NCBI RefSeq assembly: GCF_010686685.1
Contig: NZ_JAAGWD010000003.1
Span: 1-64,000, forward strand
DNA: 64,000 nucleotides
From: Pontibacter burrus
GTDB lineage: Bacteria > Bacteroidota > Bacteroidia > Cytophagales > Hymenobacteraceae
Reading direction: 5' to 3'
Part shown: piece after piece, positions 54,294 to 63,571 of the stretch
Numbering within the stretch: the stretch's first letter is position 1
How the letters are laid out: every line of letters starts with the position of its first letter
Program-made: the position numbers and the translations under genes
The notes under the pieces: model-generated
Told to the model about the DNA's origin: nothing
What the model saw: the letters and a program-made list of their open reading frames with translations, nothing else
Databases searched by the model: none

Positions 54294-56498
54294 TTAAGCC
54301 GGAATACTGTCTTTTTCTTCGCGGTTCCAGTGGCGATGTTTCTTAATGGCAGCCATAAACATTTCGGCAAAACTGGCAGCTTCTGCCTCCGAGCCAGCTG
54401 TTATGACGCCTTTGCTATCTGTTATTTTATCTGATGCAGGTTCAGCGTAAGATACACCGGTTATTCCAGCCTTCCGGAGCAACTCTATGCCGTGGCCGGA
54501 AGTGGCTATAGCCTTGCAATGCTTAAAGGCCTCGCTTACAAAATGCAGCGCTTTCCCTTCATTCATCTGGGTTCTTATGCTTTTCTCGCCGTCAGGTATG
54601 TAGATGGCATCAAACAAGATAGAGCCGGTCGTGATATGGCTTTTATCAACTTTTACCTGCTCACCATTGCTGGCAGTGCGCATGCCCAGTAGTTTCGAAA
54701 CGATAGTTACATGCGCTCCGGCCTCTGTCAGGGCCTGTTTCAGTTGGGCCAGTTCGTTGCAGTCAAATCCATCTTCAATCAACACCGCAACTCTTCTTGA
54801 TGCTAAGGTCTCTACCTTGTTGCGCTCCATACTCAAGGCTGGTGATTCTTTCACCGAATTGCCTTTACGCATTTTTTCTGAGGCAGCATTATCTTCAAAA
54901 TTCCCTGTCGATTCAATATCCGAGTCTGTAGGCACGTCTACACCAATTCCGGCTGCTACGCGCTCTGCTAATTCTTTTGATACCTTGGCGAAGTTGCCAA
55001 CCATGCGTCTGCGGATATCCTCGCGCTCCACTTTACCCAGTTCAAAATGTGCGGCTTCCACAATATGCTTTTTCTCCACTTCAGTCATCGAGTTCCAGAA
55101 CAAGGTCGCCTGGCTATAGTGATCCCGGAAACTGGCGCTGCGGGCGCGTATTTTATGGCCTTCCACCTTCTCGGTGTAATGTACATAGCCGCCCTCATCT
55201 TCAGGTGCCATTTTAGGATTGCCATCGCCGGTTGAGTTTGGCCAGTAGTTGGCTTTGCCTTTGCCAATGGTCATCTTCATAAAGCCGGCTCCATGGTGGT
55301 TATGAACCGGTGCAACCGGGCGGTTAATCGGCACCTCTGTAAAGTTGGAGCTGTTAAAACGATTTAGCTGTGTATCTAAGTAAGAGAACAGGCGCCCCTG
55401 CAACAGCGGATCGTTGGTTACATCAATGCCCGGCACCAGGTTACCCGGGTGAAACGCCACTTGCTCTGTTTCAGCAAAGAAGTTATCTGGGTTGCGGTTC
55501 AGTACCATTTTACCAACCGGAACGCGCGGCACAATTTCTTCAGGTATTAATTTGGTAGCATCCAGCAGGTCGAAATCATATTTGAATTCATCTTCTTCTG
55601 GTACCAGCTGCACACTCAGTTCAAATTCAGGGTAATCGCCCTTCTCGATAGCTTCCCAAAGGTCCCTGCGCAGCCAGTCGGTGTCTTTGCCGCCCAGTTT
55701 TTGTGCTTCGTCCCAAACAAGCGAGTGTGCCCCTAACAAAGGGCGCCAGTGTAGTTTTACAAAAGTGCCCTGGCCTGCCTCATTTACGAACCGGAACGTA
55801 TGCACGCCAAAGCCATCCATCATCCTGAAACTGCGTGGTATGGCCCTGTCTGATAAGACCCAGAGCAGCATATGTGTGGTCTCCGGCATCAGGGAGGCAA
55901 AATCCCAGAAGTTATCGTGGGCGGCGGTTGCCTGTGGCATTTCACTGTCAGGATGGGGTTTAATGGCGTGTACCAGATCCGGAAATTTGATGGCATCCTG
56001 GATAAAGAAGACCGGAATGTTGTTGCCTACCAGGTCGTAGTTTCCTTCCGAGGTATAAAATTTTGTGGCAAAACCACGAACGTCGCGCACCGTATCGGCA
56101 GAGCCTCTTGAACCTACCACTGTAGAGAAACGAACAAATACCGGGGTACGTTCTTCCGGGTCTGTCAGGAATCTGGCTTTGGTATATTGCTTCAGCGAAT
56201 CGTTGTAGGGCTGGAAATAACCGTGTGCCGCAGAGCCGCGGGCATGTACCACGCGTTCCGGGATCGACTCGTGGTCGAGGTGCGTCATTTTCTCCCGGAA
56301 GTGGAAGTCTTCGATCAGGGTTGGCCCTCGTGAGCCGGATTTCAGGGAGTCGTCGGTATGATTTATCCGAACGCCCTGGTCGGTGGTCATGTACTGATCC
56401 GTGTTGTCGTTACGGAACTGCTCGAGTTGCTCGTTTTTACTGTTTTCGTTCACTGAGCTGCTGCCAGTGGGTTTGTTTGGTTTGTTTTCGTTGTTCAT
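54294..56498 (-). CDS. katE: Large-subunit catalase HPII (KatE) with C-terminal PfpI-like domain
   Basis: 734 residues, long-subunit heme catalase. [13 protein letters not shown] holds the distal catalytic His; [12 protein letters not shown] the Asn-region residues; RLFSYLDTQ the proximal heme Tyr. From about 580 a DJ-1/PfpI-like domain ([19 protein letters not shown]) is fused, as in E. coli HPII. Decomposes hydrogen peroxide in the cytoplasm. Only two CTATAG sites occur in 2.2 kb and no full palindrome, a low density for this window. Confidence 0.95.
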   Translation of the reverse strand: MNNENKPNKPTGSSSVNENSKNEQLEQFRNDNTDQYMTTDQGVRINHTDDSLKSGSRGPTLIEDFHFREKMTHLDHESIPERVVHARGSAAHGYFQPYNDSLKQYTKARFLTDPEERTPVFVRFSTVVGSRGSADTVRDVRGFATKFYTSEGNYDLVGNNIPVFFIQDAIKFPDLVHAIKPHPDSEMPQATAAHDNFWDFASLMPETTHMLLWVLSDRAIPRSFRMMDGFGVHTFRFVNEAGQGTFVKLHWRPLLGAHSLVWDEAQKLGGKDTDWLRRDLWEAIEKGDYPEFELSVQLVPEEDEFKYDFDLLDATKLIPEEIVPRVPVGKMVLNRNPDNFFAETEQVAFHPGNLVPGIDVTNDPLLQGRLFSYLDTQLNRFNSSNFTEVPINRPVAPVHNHHGAGFMKMTIGKGKANYWPNSTGDGNPKMAPEDEGGYVHYTEKVEGHKIRARSASFRDHYSQATLFWNSMTEVEKKHIVEAAHFELGKVEREDIRRRMVGNFAKVSKELAERVAAGIGVDVPTDSDIESTGNFEDNAASEKMRKGNSVKESPALSMERNKVETLASRRVAVLIEDGFDCNELAQLKQALTEAGAHVTIVSKLLGMRTASNGEQVKVDKSHITTGSILFDAIYIPDGEKSIRTQMNEGKALHFVSEAFKHCKAIATSGHGIELLRKAGITGVSYAEPASDKITDSKGVITAGSEAEAASFAEMFMAAIKKHRHWNREEKDSIPA

Positions 56499-56953
56499 AG
56501 TTCTATGTAGCTTTCAGATACAAGCCGGTTTATCAGGGATCGAAATTTGATAAGTTGCCCGGGGAAGATGCAAAACCGATAGGCTTAAGCGCTCCGATTA
56601 GGTACGGTAGCCTGAAAAGCATAGTTCGGGATGATGCCGTTTTAATGCCTGCTGATTAGATCAAAATCGGGCAGAAATGGATTTGGAAGTACTTGATCTG
56701 TAGTAATAACTATAGTTTGTAGTGCTATAGGAGAGAACTGGTCTGAAATGCGCTGTTATGAGCGACTGGCCAGTTTTTTAGACTGATAGGGCGTGAGAAA
56801 AAAGCAGCTATAGTTAGTATAGTCCGGACTTGATTTCTGCAGTAAAAATTGCACTGTTCTACAGCTGTTCTGAAAAATAAAAATATAAGTGCTTCGGGCA
56901 ACTATAGATAGCAACCATAGATAGTTAAGCGCAGGAAAAAGCGAACCTATAGT
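56499..56953. other. Spacer upstream of katE
   Basis: 455 bases without a gene. It contains a full AACTATAGTT (about 56708), several partial CTATAG sites and the partly repeated AACTATAGATAGCAACCATAGATAG near 56900 (direct repeat of ACCATAGATAG-type words). I see no promoter element or RNA structure that I can defend. Confidence 0.5.
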
Positions 56954-57505
56954 TTAGCTGATGAGCTCGCGCCGGCCAAATCTGAATTCTTCTTCTTTCA
57001 GAAAATAATCACCGCTCTTCTGTAGAATGGTAATGTTATCCAGGGTAATTTCCCAGTTAAAGTTATAGTTACAGAGATATGACAACAGCGGACCCAGCAT
57101 TTCGGGAGTGGTGTCGCCAAGGGCCAGGGTAATATGCGGCAGCCACATATTCGGGTTATAGTACAGGCCCATTTCGCTGCTCATTTCAGAGATGTCGGCG
57201 TGGAGTTTGGCGTGCAGTTGGTTTAGTGGCGGTGTGCGCAGTACGGGTATATACACTACGGGTTGTGGCCCCGGGAAAATGCCCAGACCTGTGGTACGGA
57301 TGGTAAAGTCCGGTGCCTCGAAGCAGGTAAGTTCCAGGTATTGCTTCAACTCTTCCATGTCCGGCACCTCGGCTGTCAGGAGCGTAAGGTGCGGATAAGG
57401 TGTTGCTTTTACAGCAGTTAGCCCAAATTTTTCTTCCAAGTTCTCAGTAAGTTCGGTTACCTTGTCGGAATGGGTTTTGTCTAACAGCGAAGTGATCGCG
57501 ATCAT
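56954..57505 (-). CDS. 2'-5' RNA ligase superfamily protein
   Basis: 183 residues from the ATG at 57505; the frame extends to 57550 but a good promoter element (57539-57546) overlaps that extension. Two HxT(L) motifs, PHLTLL and PHITLAL, are the catalytic pair of the 2H phosphoesterase fold. Family members hydrolyse or ligate 2'-5' or 2',3'-cyclic phosphodiester bonds; substrate unknown. Cytoplasmic. Confidence 0.85.
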   Translation of the reverse strand: MIAITSLLDKTHSDKVTELTENLEEKFGLTAVKATPYPHLTLLTAEVPDMEELKQYLELTCFEAPDFTIRTTGLGIFPGPQPVVYIPVLRTPPLNQLHAKLHADISEMSSEMGLYYNPNMWLPHITLALGDTTPEMLGPLLSYLCNYNFNWEITLDNITILQKSGDYFLKEEEFRFGRRELIS

Positions 57506-57538
57506 AATTGCCTGCTTAATAACGTATTGCCACAAAGC

Positions 57539-57546
57539 AAATGTAT
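57539..57546 (-). promoter_or_regulatory. Promoter -7 element of the 2H phosphoesterase gene
   Basis: TACATTTG on the minus strand matches TAnnTTTG, with TTCG at the -33 position. Leader of about 27 bases to the ATG at 57505. Confidence 0.5.
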
Positions 57547-57675
57547 GCATTTATGCACAGCTTTCGAATATGAAACGGCTGGGATTAGTATTTGTTTAGC
57601 ATAAAAACCGAAAAACTGGTGAATGACAAAGGGGCAGAGAAGCGATTACTGCTGCATCATTTAGGTTAAATTCAG

Positions 57676-57683
57676 TAACTTTG
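57676..57683 (+). promoter_or_regulatory. Promoter -7 element of the ABC-F gene
   Basis: TAACTTTG, exact match to TAnnTTTG, 25 bases before the ATG at 57708. -33 is weak (CTG with longer spacing). Confidence 0.5.
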
Positions 57684-57707
57684 CACCTTATAGTTTGATA
57701 CAACTGC

Positions 57708-59642
57708 ATGATTTCCATAAACAACCTTAGCTTCCATTTCGGTAGTCGCCCGATGTATGACGATGCCAACCTGCATATCCGTCCAAAAGATAAAATTGGT
57801 CTGATCGGGCTGAACGGTACCGGTAAATCTACCTTGTTGCGCCTTATAGTTGGAGAGTACAAACCCGACAGCGGAAGCATACACATGAGCAAGGAGACAA
57901 CTATAGGTTTCCTGAACCAGGACCTGCTGAGCTACCAGACCCACGAAAGCATTCTTTCTGTGGCCATGCAGGCTTTTGGAGAAGCCCTGAACATGCAGGC
58001 AGAGATAGACAAGGTGCTGGTGGAGTTTGAAAATAACTTCCATGATGACCTGGTGGGCAAACTGGCCAATCTGCAGGAACGTTTTGAGGCGCTTGGTGGC
58101 TATACCATGCAGGCAGAATCTGAGGCGATATTGGAAGGCCTGGGCTTTACCACCGAAGAACTGCAGCAGCCACTGGCATCTTTTTCGGGTGGATGGCGCA
58201 TGCGTGTTATGCTGGCTAAAATTCTACTTCAGAAACCTTCGTTGCTCTTGCTCGATGAGCCTACCAACCACCTGGACTTACCATCCATCAAGTGGCTGGA
58301 AAGTTACCTGGAGCGCTTTGAAGGTGCTGTAGTGATCGTTTCACACGACCGCGAGTTCTTGGATCGTACAACCAATGTAACCGTAGAGGTATCGGGCTCC
58401 AAGCTGAACTACTACCCGGGCAACTATAGTTTTTATGTAGAAGAAAAGGCCTTGCGGAACGAGATACAGAAAGGCGCTTACGAAAACCAGCAGGCCCAGA
58501 TCAGGCAGGCGGAGCGTTTTATTGAGCGTTTCAAAGCCAAAGCTACCAAAGCCAAGCAGGCGCAGAGCCGCATGAAGCAGCTCGAAAGAATGGAGCGCAT
58601 CGAAGAAGTAGCACCTGATGCGGCTAAAGTAAATTTCAGTTTCCGTTTCAATGTTCAGCCTGGCCGCCACATTCTGCGCCTCGAGCACATGAGCAAAGCC
58701 TTCGGAGAGAAAGTGATCTTCCGGGATACCAATGTGCACATTGAGCGCGGCGATAAAATTGCGTTGATCGGTGCCAACGGTAAAGGTAAATCTACGCTGT
58801 TGCGCATTATTGCAGGCACAGAACCTATCAAGGGCAAACGCGAGCTCGGACATAATGTGATCATGTCGTTTTACGCGCAGCATCAATTGGAGTCTCTTAA
58901 CGTGGACAATGAGATTTTGCAGGAACTACAGCAGTCAGGCTCTGGCAAGACCGATGTAGAACTGCGTACCCTGCTTGGTGCTTTCCTGTTTACCGGCGAT
59001 GATGTTTTCAAAAAGATCAAGGTATTGTCGGGAGGGGAGAAAAGCCGTGTAGCCTTGGCTAAAACGCTTATTTCTGAAGCCAACTTCCTGATGCTGGATG
59101 AGCCTACCAACCACCTGGATATGCAGTCGGTTAATATCCTGATTCAGGCCCTGGAGCAGTATGAAGGTACCTTTGTGATCATCTCGCACGACCGCTATTT
59201 TGTGGAGAATGTGGCAACCAAGATCTGGTACATCGAGGATTATCAGCTGAAGGAGTATCCGGGTACTTACCACGAATACGAAGCTTTTCAGGAGAAGCGT
59301 GAGAAAGAGGCCAAACTACAGGCTGCGGCTGCTCCGGCTCCTAAAAAAGAAGAACCAAAACCAGCCCGCAATAATTCTGAATTTAACCAATTGAACAACC
59401 AGCTGAAGCAGGCCAACAAAAAGTTGTCAGAGCTGGAAAAGAAAGTACAGCAACTGGAGCAGGAATTGGCAAAATATGAAACTGAACTGGCCGACCCGAA
59501 AGTGTATGGCAACGTAGCCCTGCTGCAGGAAACCTCTCAGAAGTTTGAAACAGCCCAGAAAGAGCTGCAGAAAGCTAACAACGAGTGGGAAGAACAGATG
59601 CTGGAAGTAGAAGAACTGGAAGGTAAACTGAGCCAGGCTTAA
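57708..59642 (+). CDS. ABC-F family ATPase
   Basis: 644 residues with two ATP-binding cassettes and no membrane helices. Walker A: GLNGTGKST (34-42) and GANGKGKST; signatures FSGGWRMR and LSGGEKSR; both Walker B LLDEPTNHLD / MLDEPTNHLD. A positively charged linker (about 245-300) and a C-terminal coiled coil (about 555-644, KKLSELEKKVQQLEQEL) match the Uup/YheS-type group. ABC-F proteins act on the ribosome (translation rescue or antibiotic protection). Followed by a strong terminator. Confidence 0.93.
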   Translation: MISINNLSFHFGSRPMYDDANLHIRPKDKIGLIGLNGTGKSTLLRLIVGEYKPDSGSIHMSKETTIGFLNQDLLSYQTHESILSVAMQAFGEALNMQAEIDKVLVEFENNFHDDLVGKLANLQERFEALGGYTMQAESEAILEGLGFTTEELQQPLASFSGGWRMRVMLAKILLQKPSLLLLDEPTNHLDLPSIKWLESYLERFEGAVVIVSHDREFLDRTTNVTVEVSGSKLNYYPGNYSFYVEEKALRNEIQKGAYENQQAQIRQAERFIERFKAKATKAKQAQSRMKQLERMERIEEVAPDAAKVNFSFRFNVQPGRHILRLEHMSKAFGEKVIFRDTNVHIERGDKIALIGANGKGKSTLLRIIAGTEPIKGKRELGHNVIMSFYAQHQLESLNVDNEILQELQQSGSGKTDVELRTLLGAFLFTGDDVFKKIKVLSGGEKSRVALAKTLISEANFLMLDEPTNHLDMQSVNILIQALEQYEGTFVIISHDRYFVENVATKIWYIEDYQLKEYPGTYHEYEAFQEKREKEAKLQAAAAPAPKKEEPKPARNNSEFNQLNNQLKQANKKLSELEKKVQQLEQELAKYETELADPKVYGNVALLQETSQKFETAQKELQKANNEWEEQMLEVEELEGKLSQA

Positions 59643-59664
59643 TACCGGTAACTATAGAATGAAT

Positions 59665-59709
59665 AAAACAGCAGCGCCAGGTATAGTTTGTACCTGGCGC
59701 TGCTGTTTT
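59665..59709. terminator. Bidirectional terminator
   Basis: AAAACAGCAGCGCCAGGTA pairs with TACCTGGCGCTGCTGTTTTT around the loop TAGTTTG. Serves both the ABC-F gene and the convergent gene at 59731. Confidence 0.9.
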
Positions 59710-59730
59710 TAAACGACTTAACTATAGTTT

Positions 59731-60099
59731 TTAAATGGCAAAAGTTTCGCCGAGTTTCAGGGTGAAAGCAATTTCTACCACATCAAATTCGTCGTTGCTC
59801 AGGCGTAGTTCCCGCTTTACACGTCTGCGGAAAGTTTCGTCTTTGGCAATCTTATCCAGGCCTTTGTTTACTACTACAATTCCTTCAACAGTTTTCTTAA
59901 CGCCCTTAATGGAGATGGTCCAGGTGCTAAGCATAATGTCCAGGCCTTTACTTTGCTCTGGTACTTCTTCGTTTGCTTTAACCAGTAGCGTTTCTTCGCA
60001 CCTGCATTCAGCTTTGTGCAGATGGCACTGCTGACAATAATCGAGTTTATCCCGTAGGTGGGTGCTTATCTGTTGTTGTTCGGGTACTTGTAGTTCCAT
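59731..60099 (-). CDS. Protein of unknown function with Cys cluster
   Basis: 122 residues. The N-terminal third carries CQQCHLHKAECRC, a CxxC...CxC arrangement that could bind zinc; the rest (about 50-122) is a soluble alpha/beta-like segment (STWTISIKGVKKTVEGIVVVNKG) with a basic stretch RRRVKRELR. I do not recognise the family. Start at ATG 60099. Confidence 0.6.
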   Translation of the reverse strand: MELQVPEQQQISTHLRDKLDYCQQCHLHKAECRCEETLLVKANEEVPEQSKGLDIMLSTWTISIKGVKKTVEGIVVVNKGLDKIAKDETFRRRVKRELRLSNDEFDVVEIAFTLKLGETFAI

Positions 60100-60178
60100 C
60101 TCTTCTGCTTCTCTCTCCGGATTGCGAATGTACTCAATTTATAGTTGCTATGCCCTTTAAGTTGCGGCAGGCATAAAA

Positions 60179-60215
60179 GTATAAGGCCAGGAAAACGAAT
60201 TTCCTGGCCTTATAC
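60179..60215 (-). terminator. Terminator of the M48 protease gene
   Basis: GTATAAGGCCAGGAAA pairs with TTTCCTGGCCTTATAC around a 5-base loop, 20 bases after the stop at 60235. Confidence 0.85.
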
Positions 60216-60234
60216 TATAGAGTGCTAGCCAGTG

Positions 60235-61674
60235 TTACTGTGTTACAACCTTTATCAGCATCCCTTTTTCAACACGATCCGTCAGCTGCATACCATTCAA
60301 AATCGCCAGCTCTTCCAGGCGGGCGGATGGAGTGCCATTAGACTGCAGTGCCTGCGCCAACGTGGTGTTTTGGCCTACAGTTTTGATACGCACGCGCTCT
60401 GGCTGCTTGTTCAGCTTGCTCTGGTCTGTTAGTTGACGGAAATTGGTCATGGTACCGGAAAAGGTGTTGAAGTAATTATTAAAATCATTGCCTGATGTAA
60501 TACCCATAATGCTGTAAATGTTGCCACCGTATTGTATAAAATAAGTGAGCGTGCGGATAGTTCCTTGTTCCTGCTTCTGGTCTGCAACTATAGCCAGGGC
60601 ATTGTTGCCATTTACAGTAGTGTTTTTCGACTCAACCAATGTTAATTTATAACCTTCAAGGGTCTGGCGGGCGGCATCTTCCAGCGAGGTGCCGGGTGCC
60701 AGTGTCAGGTTAATAATGGCTTTGCCTTCGGGGTGCGCCATCTGGAACGCTTGTGGCGAGTTCAGATATTTCCAGCCATTCGGTATCGGGAACTGGAATT
60801 TCAGCTCAGGGTGGTAAAACACAAAATTTTCAACAAAGCCCTGTTTCGGGTCTTCGCCATAAATTATGCCGTCGATCAGGCGCAGGTAAGAGTCACGGCC
60901 TACTTTCAGGTTTGTGGCATTCAATTTCTGTTGCCACTGTGCGGCCAGTTCGTGCACGGTAGTATAGCGGTTACCAGGGTCGGGGTGTGTGCTCATAAAC
61001 TCTGGTATGGCCTGCCCGCCTGCCTTTTGCTGTTCGCGCTGCAGGGTCAGGAAAAAGTCGGCCATTTGATTGGCATCGTACCCGATCTTGGTCGAGTATT
61101 CTACACCCAGCTCATCAGACTGGCGCTCATCATCGCGACCGAATTTCAGGAACAGGAGGCCTAGTCCCTGCATGGCCTCGTTTCCAAATTGGGCGAGCTC
61201 TGGTACCAGGATCATACCGGCTATCAGACCTACCTGGCTCAGTACCTGCTTACTTTGCTGTTGTGCCGAGTGGCGTGCTGCAATATGCCCGATCTCGTGG
61301 CCAAGCACGCCGGCAAACTGAGCCTCGTTGTTAAAGTGGGCCATAATGCCCCGCGTAAAGTATACATAACCACCGGGCACAGCAAAAGCATTTATTACCG
61401 GCGAGTCAAGTATTTTGAAATTATACTTAATGTTGCTACGGTGCGATATGGCTGCCATTTGCTGGCCTTTCTCACTTATAAAGCGCTGCATGGCCGGGTT
61501 GTCATAAAGCCCGAACTGGGCTACAATCTGCGGGTCTGCTTCCTGTCCAAGTGCCAGCTCCTGGCCCTCCGACATTAAAATCACGTCTTTCTTGCCTGTA
61601 ACCGGGTTGGTGGAGCAGGAGTTGAACAGCAGCAGCACACCGGTTAATAAAGCAGTTATCTGAATTCTTTTCAT
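60235..61674 (-). CDS. M48 family metalloprotease lipoprotein, BepA-like
   Basis: 479 residues. Lipobox LLLFNSCSTNP; M48 catalytic motif HEIGHIAARHS (HExxH at 126-130) with a later Glu ligand in ERQSDELGVEY; a central helical region and a C-terminal domain (about 420-479, VGQNTTLAQALQSNGTP ... MLIKVV) resembling a LysM/secretin-like fold. Resembles periplasmic quality-control proteases of the BepA/YfgC type. Predicted to be membrane-anchored in the periplasm. Confidence 0.9.
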   Translation of the reverse strand: MKRIQITALLTGVLLLFNSCSTNPVTGKKDVILMSEGQELALGQEADPQIVAQFGLYDNPAMQRFISEKGQQMAAISHRSNIKYNFKILDSPVINAFAVPGGYVYFTRGIMAHFNNEAQFAGVLGHEIGHIAARHSAQQQSKQVLSQVGLIAGMILVPELAQFGNEAMQGLGLLFLKFGRDDERQSDELGVEYSTKIGYDANQMADFFLTLQREQQKAGGQAIPEFMSTHPDPGNRYTTVHELAAQWQQKLNATNLKVGRDSYLRLIDGIIYGEDPKQGFVENFVFYHPELKFQFPIPNGWKYLNSPQAFQMAHPEGKAIINLTLAPGTSLEDAARQTLEGYKLTLVESKNTTVNGNNALAIVADQKQEQGTIRTLTYFIQYGGNIYSIMGITSGNDFNNYFNTFSGTMTNFRQLTDQSKLNKQPERVRIKTVGQNTTLAQALQSNGTPSARLEELAILNGMQLTDRVEKGMLIKVVTQ

Positions 61675-62021
61675 AGTCTTAAATATTAATGCAGGCTATA
61701 GTTTCCGTCTTCCAGAATCTTTAAAAACCTATATTTTAATTGCAACGATTATGCCATGTATAAGTTGCAACTGCACTATATAGCAGCTTCTACGCTGCTT
61801 TTTATAGCACTATAGTTACTGAATGCAGCTGAATGTAATCTATAGTTTGTGATACTTTTTTCTGATCATCACCTCTCCGGGGAGAAGGGTATTATAGTTT
61901 GGTTTATGCTTTATGATGACAAACGGAATGGTGTACTTCTGCTAAATCCGCTAAATTTGGCTGTTAGCCCAAGCTTTGTCGTTTAAAGCAGAACGCTTAT
62001 ATTGAGTAAAATACTTTAGAG
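61675..62021. other. Spacer between M48 protease and kinase genes
   Basis: 347 bases, divergent genes on each side, so it must hold both promoters, but I see no full TAnnTTTG element. It carries three CTATAG sites and a GAAGGGTATTATAGTTTGG stretch. Confidence 0.45.
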
Positions 62022-63560
62022 GTGGAAGAAAAGCAAAATAACTATAGCACTGATTCAGAGTCCAGGTTGCAGGCTATTATCGATACGGCTATTGACGGAA
62101 TTATAACCATTGATAACCGTGGCGTAGTGGAAACTATGAACCCGGCTGCGGCGCGCATTTTTGGATATGATCCGGAAGAGATCATCGGGCAGAACATTAA
62201 GGTTCTGATGCCTGAGCCGGATAAAAGCCTTCACGATGTATATATCGACAACTACCACCGCACGGGTATCGGGCAGATCATCGGCATTGGGCGCGAAGTG
62301 TTGGGCAAGAAAAAGGATGGTACTATATTTCCGTTTCTGCTGAGTATCAGTGAAGTTCGCCTGCACGAAAAGCAGATTTTTACCGGCATAGTGCACGACA
62401 TTACGGAGCTAAAGAAAACCGAAGCTGCGCTGCGAGAAAGCGAGAACAAGTTTAACTCCATCATACAAACGGCTGTAGACGGTATTATCACGATAGACAC
62501 GCGCGGTCTGATCGAAATGGTGAACCCGTCGGCACAGAAGCTTTTTGGCTACGAAGAACATGAACTGATTGGCCGCAACATAAGCATGCTGATGCCGGAA
62601 CCGGATAGTAGCCAGCACGATGCTTACATGGAACGCTACCACCGCACCCGCGAACCACGCATTATTGGCATTGGCCGTGAAGTATCCGGGCTACGAAAAG
62701 ACGGAACCGTTTTCCCTTTCTTTCTGAGTATAAGTGAAGTACAGCTGGCTGACAGAAAAGTATACACTGGTTTTGTGCACGACATTACACACCAGAAAGT
62801 AAGCGAAGAGCGCCTGAGACGTTATGCTGCTGAGCTGGAACGCAGTAACCGCGAACTACAGGATTTTGCCTATGTTTCGTCGCATGACCTGCAGGAGCCA
62901 CTGCGCAAAATCCAAGCTTTTGGCGACCGCTTAAAGACCAAGGAATACGATAAACTCAGCGACCAGGGCAAGGATTATGTAGACAGGATGCTGAATGCAG
63001 CCTCGCGTATGCAGAACCTGATAAACGACCTGCTCGACTTCTCCAGAGTGACAAGCAAATCAAAGGCATTTGTTAAAGTAAAGCTCGATAAGATACTGTC
63101 GGAAGTGCTCTCTGACCTGGAAGTAACTATAGAACAGACCGGCGCTGTAATAGAAAGATCGCCGCTGCCAACTATAGAAGGCGAACCAACCCAGATGCGT
63201 CAGTTATTCCAGAACCTGATCAGCAATGCTATTAAGTTCCGGAAAGAGGGTGTTACCCCTGTTGTCAGGATCTCGTCCAGAAATGTGCAGCTACACGCGC
63301 ATCTCACTTCAACGCCCGGCGACGAAATGGTGGAAATAACGATAGAAGATAACGGCATTGGTTTCGATGAGAAATACCTGGATCGTATTTTTAATATCTT
63401 TCAGCGTCTGGAAGGGCAGAAGTATGAAGGCTCTGGTATTGGCCTGGCTGTCTGCCGTAAAATTGCAGTGCGCCACGGCGGCGACATAACGGCCAAAAGC
63501 ACGCCCGGCGAAGGCACCCGATTTATTATTACATTAGCAAAAAAACACTTACAGGAATAA
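62022..63560 (+). CDS. Sensor histidine kinase with two FixL-like PAS domains
   Basis: 512 residues, GTG start, no membrane segment, so cytoplasmic. PAS1 (about 12-128) and PAS2 (about 140-256) are both FixL-like: each has MPEPD, then a His and an Arg exactly 20 residues apart (H71/R91; H199/R219), the spacing of the proximal heme His and distal Arg in Bradyrhizobium FixL (H200/R220), followed by GIGREVxG and FPFxLSISEV. A dimerisation/phosphoacceptor helix follows (SSHDLQEPLRKIQ, H288) and an HATPase_c domain (NLISNAIKF, DNGIGFDEKY, GSGIGLAVC). A response regulator gene starts 11 bases after the stop. Confidence 0.93.
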   Translation: MEEKQNNYSTDSESRLQAIIDTAIDGIITIDNRGVVETMNPAAARIFGYDPEEIIGQNIKVLMPEPDKSLHDVYIDNYHRTGIGQIIGIGREVLGKKKDGTIFPFLLSISEVRLHEKQIFTGIVHDITELKKTEAALRESENKFNSIIQTAVDGIITIDTRGLIEMVNPSAQKLFGYEEHELIGRNISMLMPEPDSSQHDAYMERYHRTREPRIIGIGREVSGLRKDGTVFPFFLSISEVQLADRKVYTGFVHDITHQKVSEERLRRYAAELERSNRELQDFAYVSSHDLQEPLRKIQAFGDRLKTKEYDKLSDQGKDYVDRMLNAASRMQNLINDLLDFSRVTSKSKAFVKVKLDKILSEVLSDLEVTIEQTGAVIERSPLPTIEGEPTQMRQLFQNLISNAIKFRKEGVTPVVRISSRNVQLHAHLTSTPGDEMVEITIEDNGIGFDEKYLDRIFNIFQRLEGQKYEGSGIGLAVCRKIAVRHGGDITAKSTPGEGTRFIITLAKKHLQE

Positions 63561-63571
63561 ACTATAGTTGC

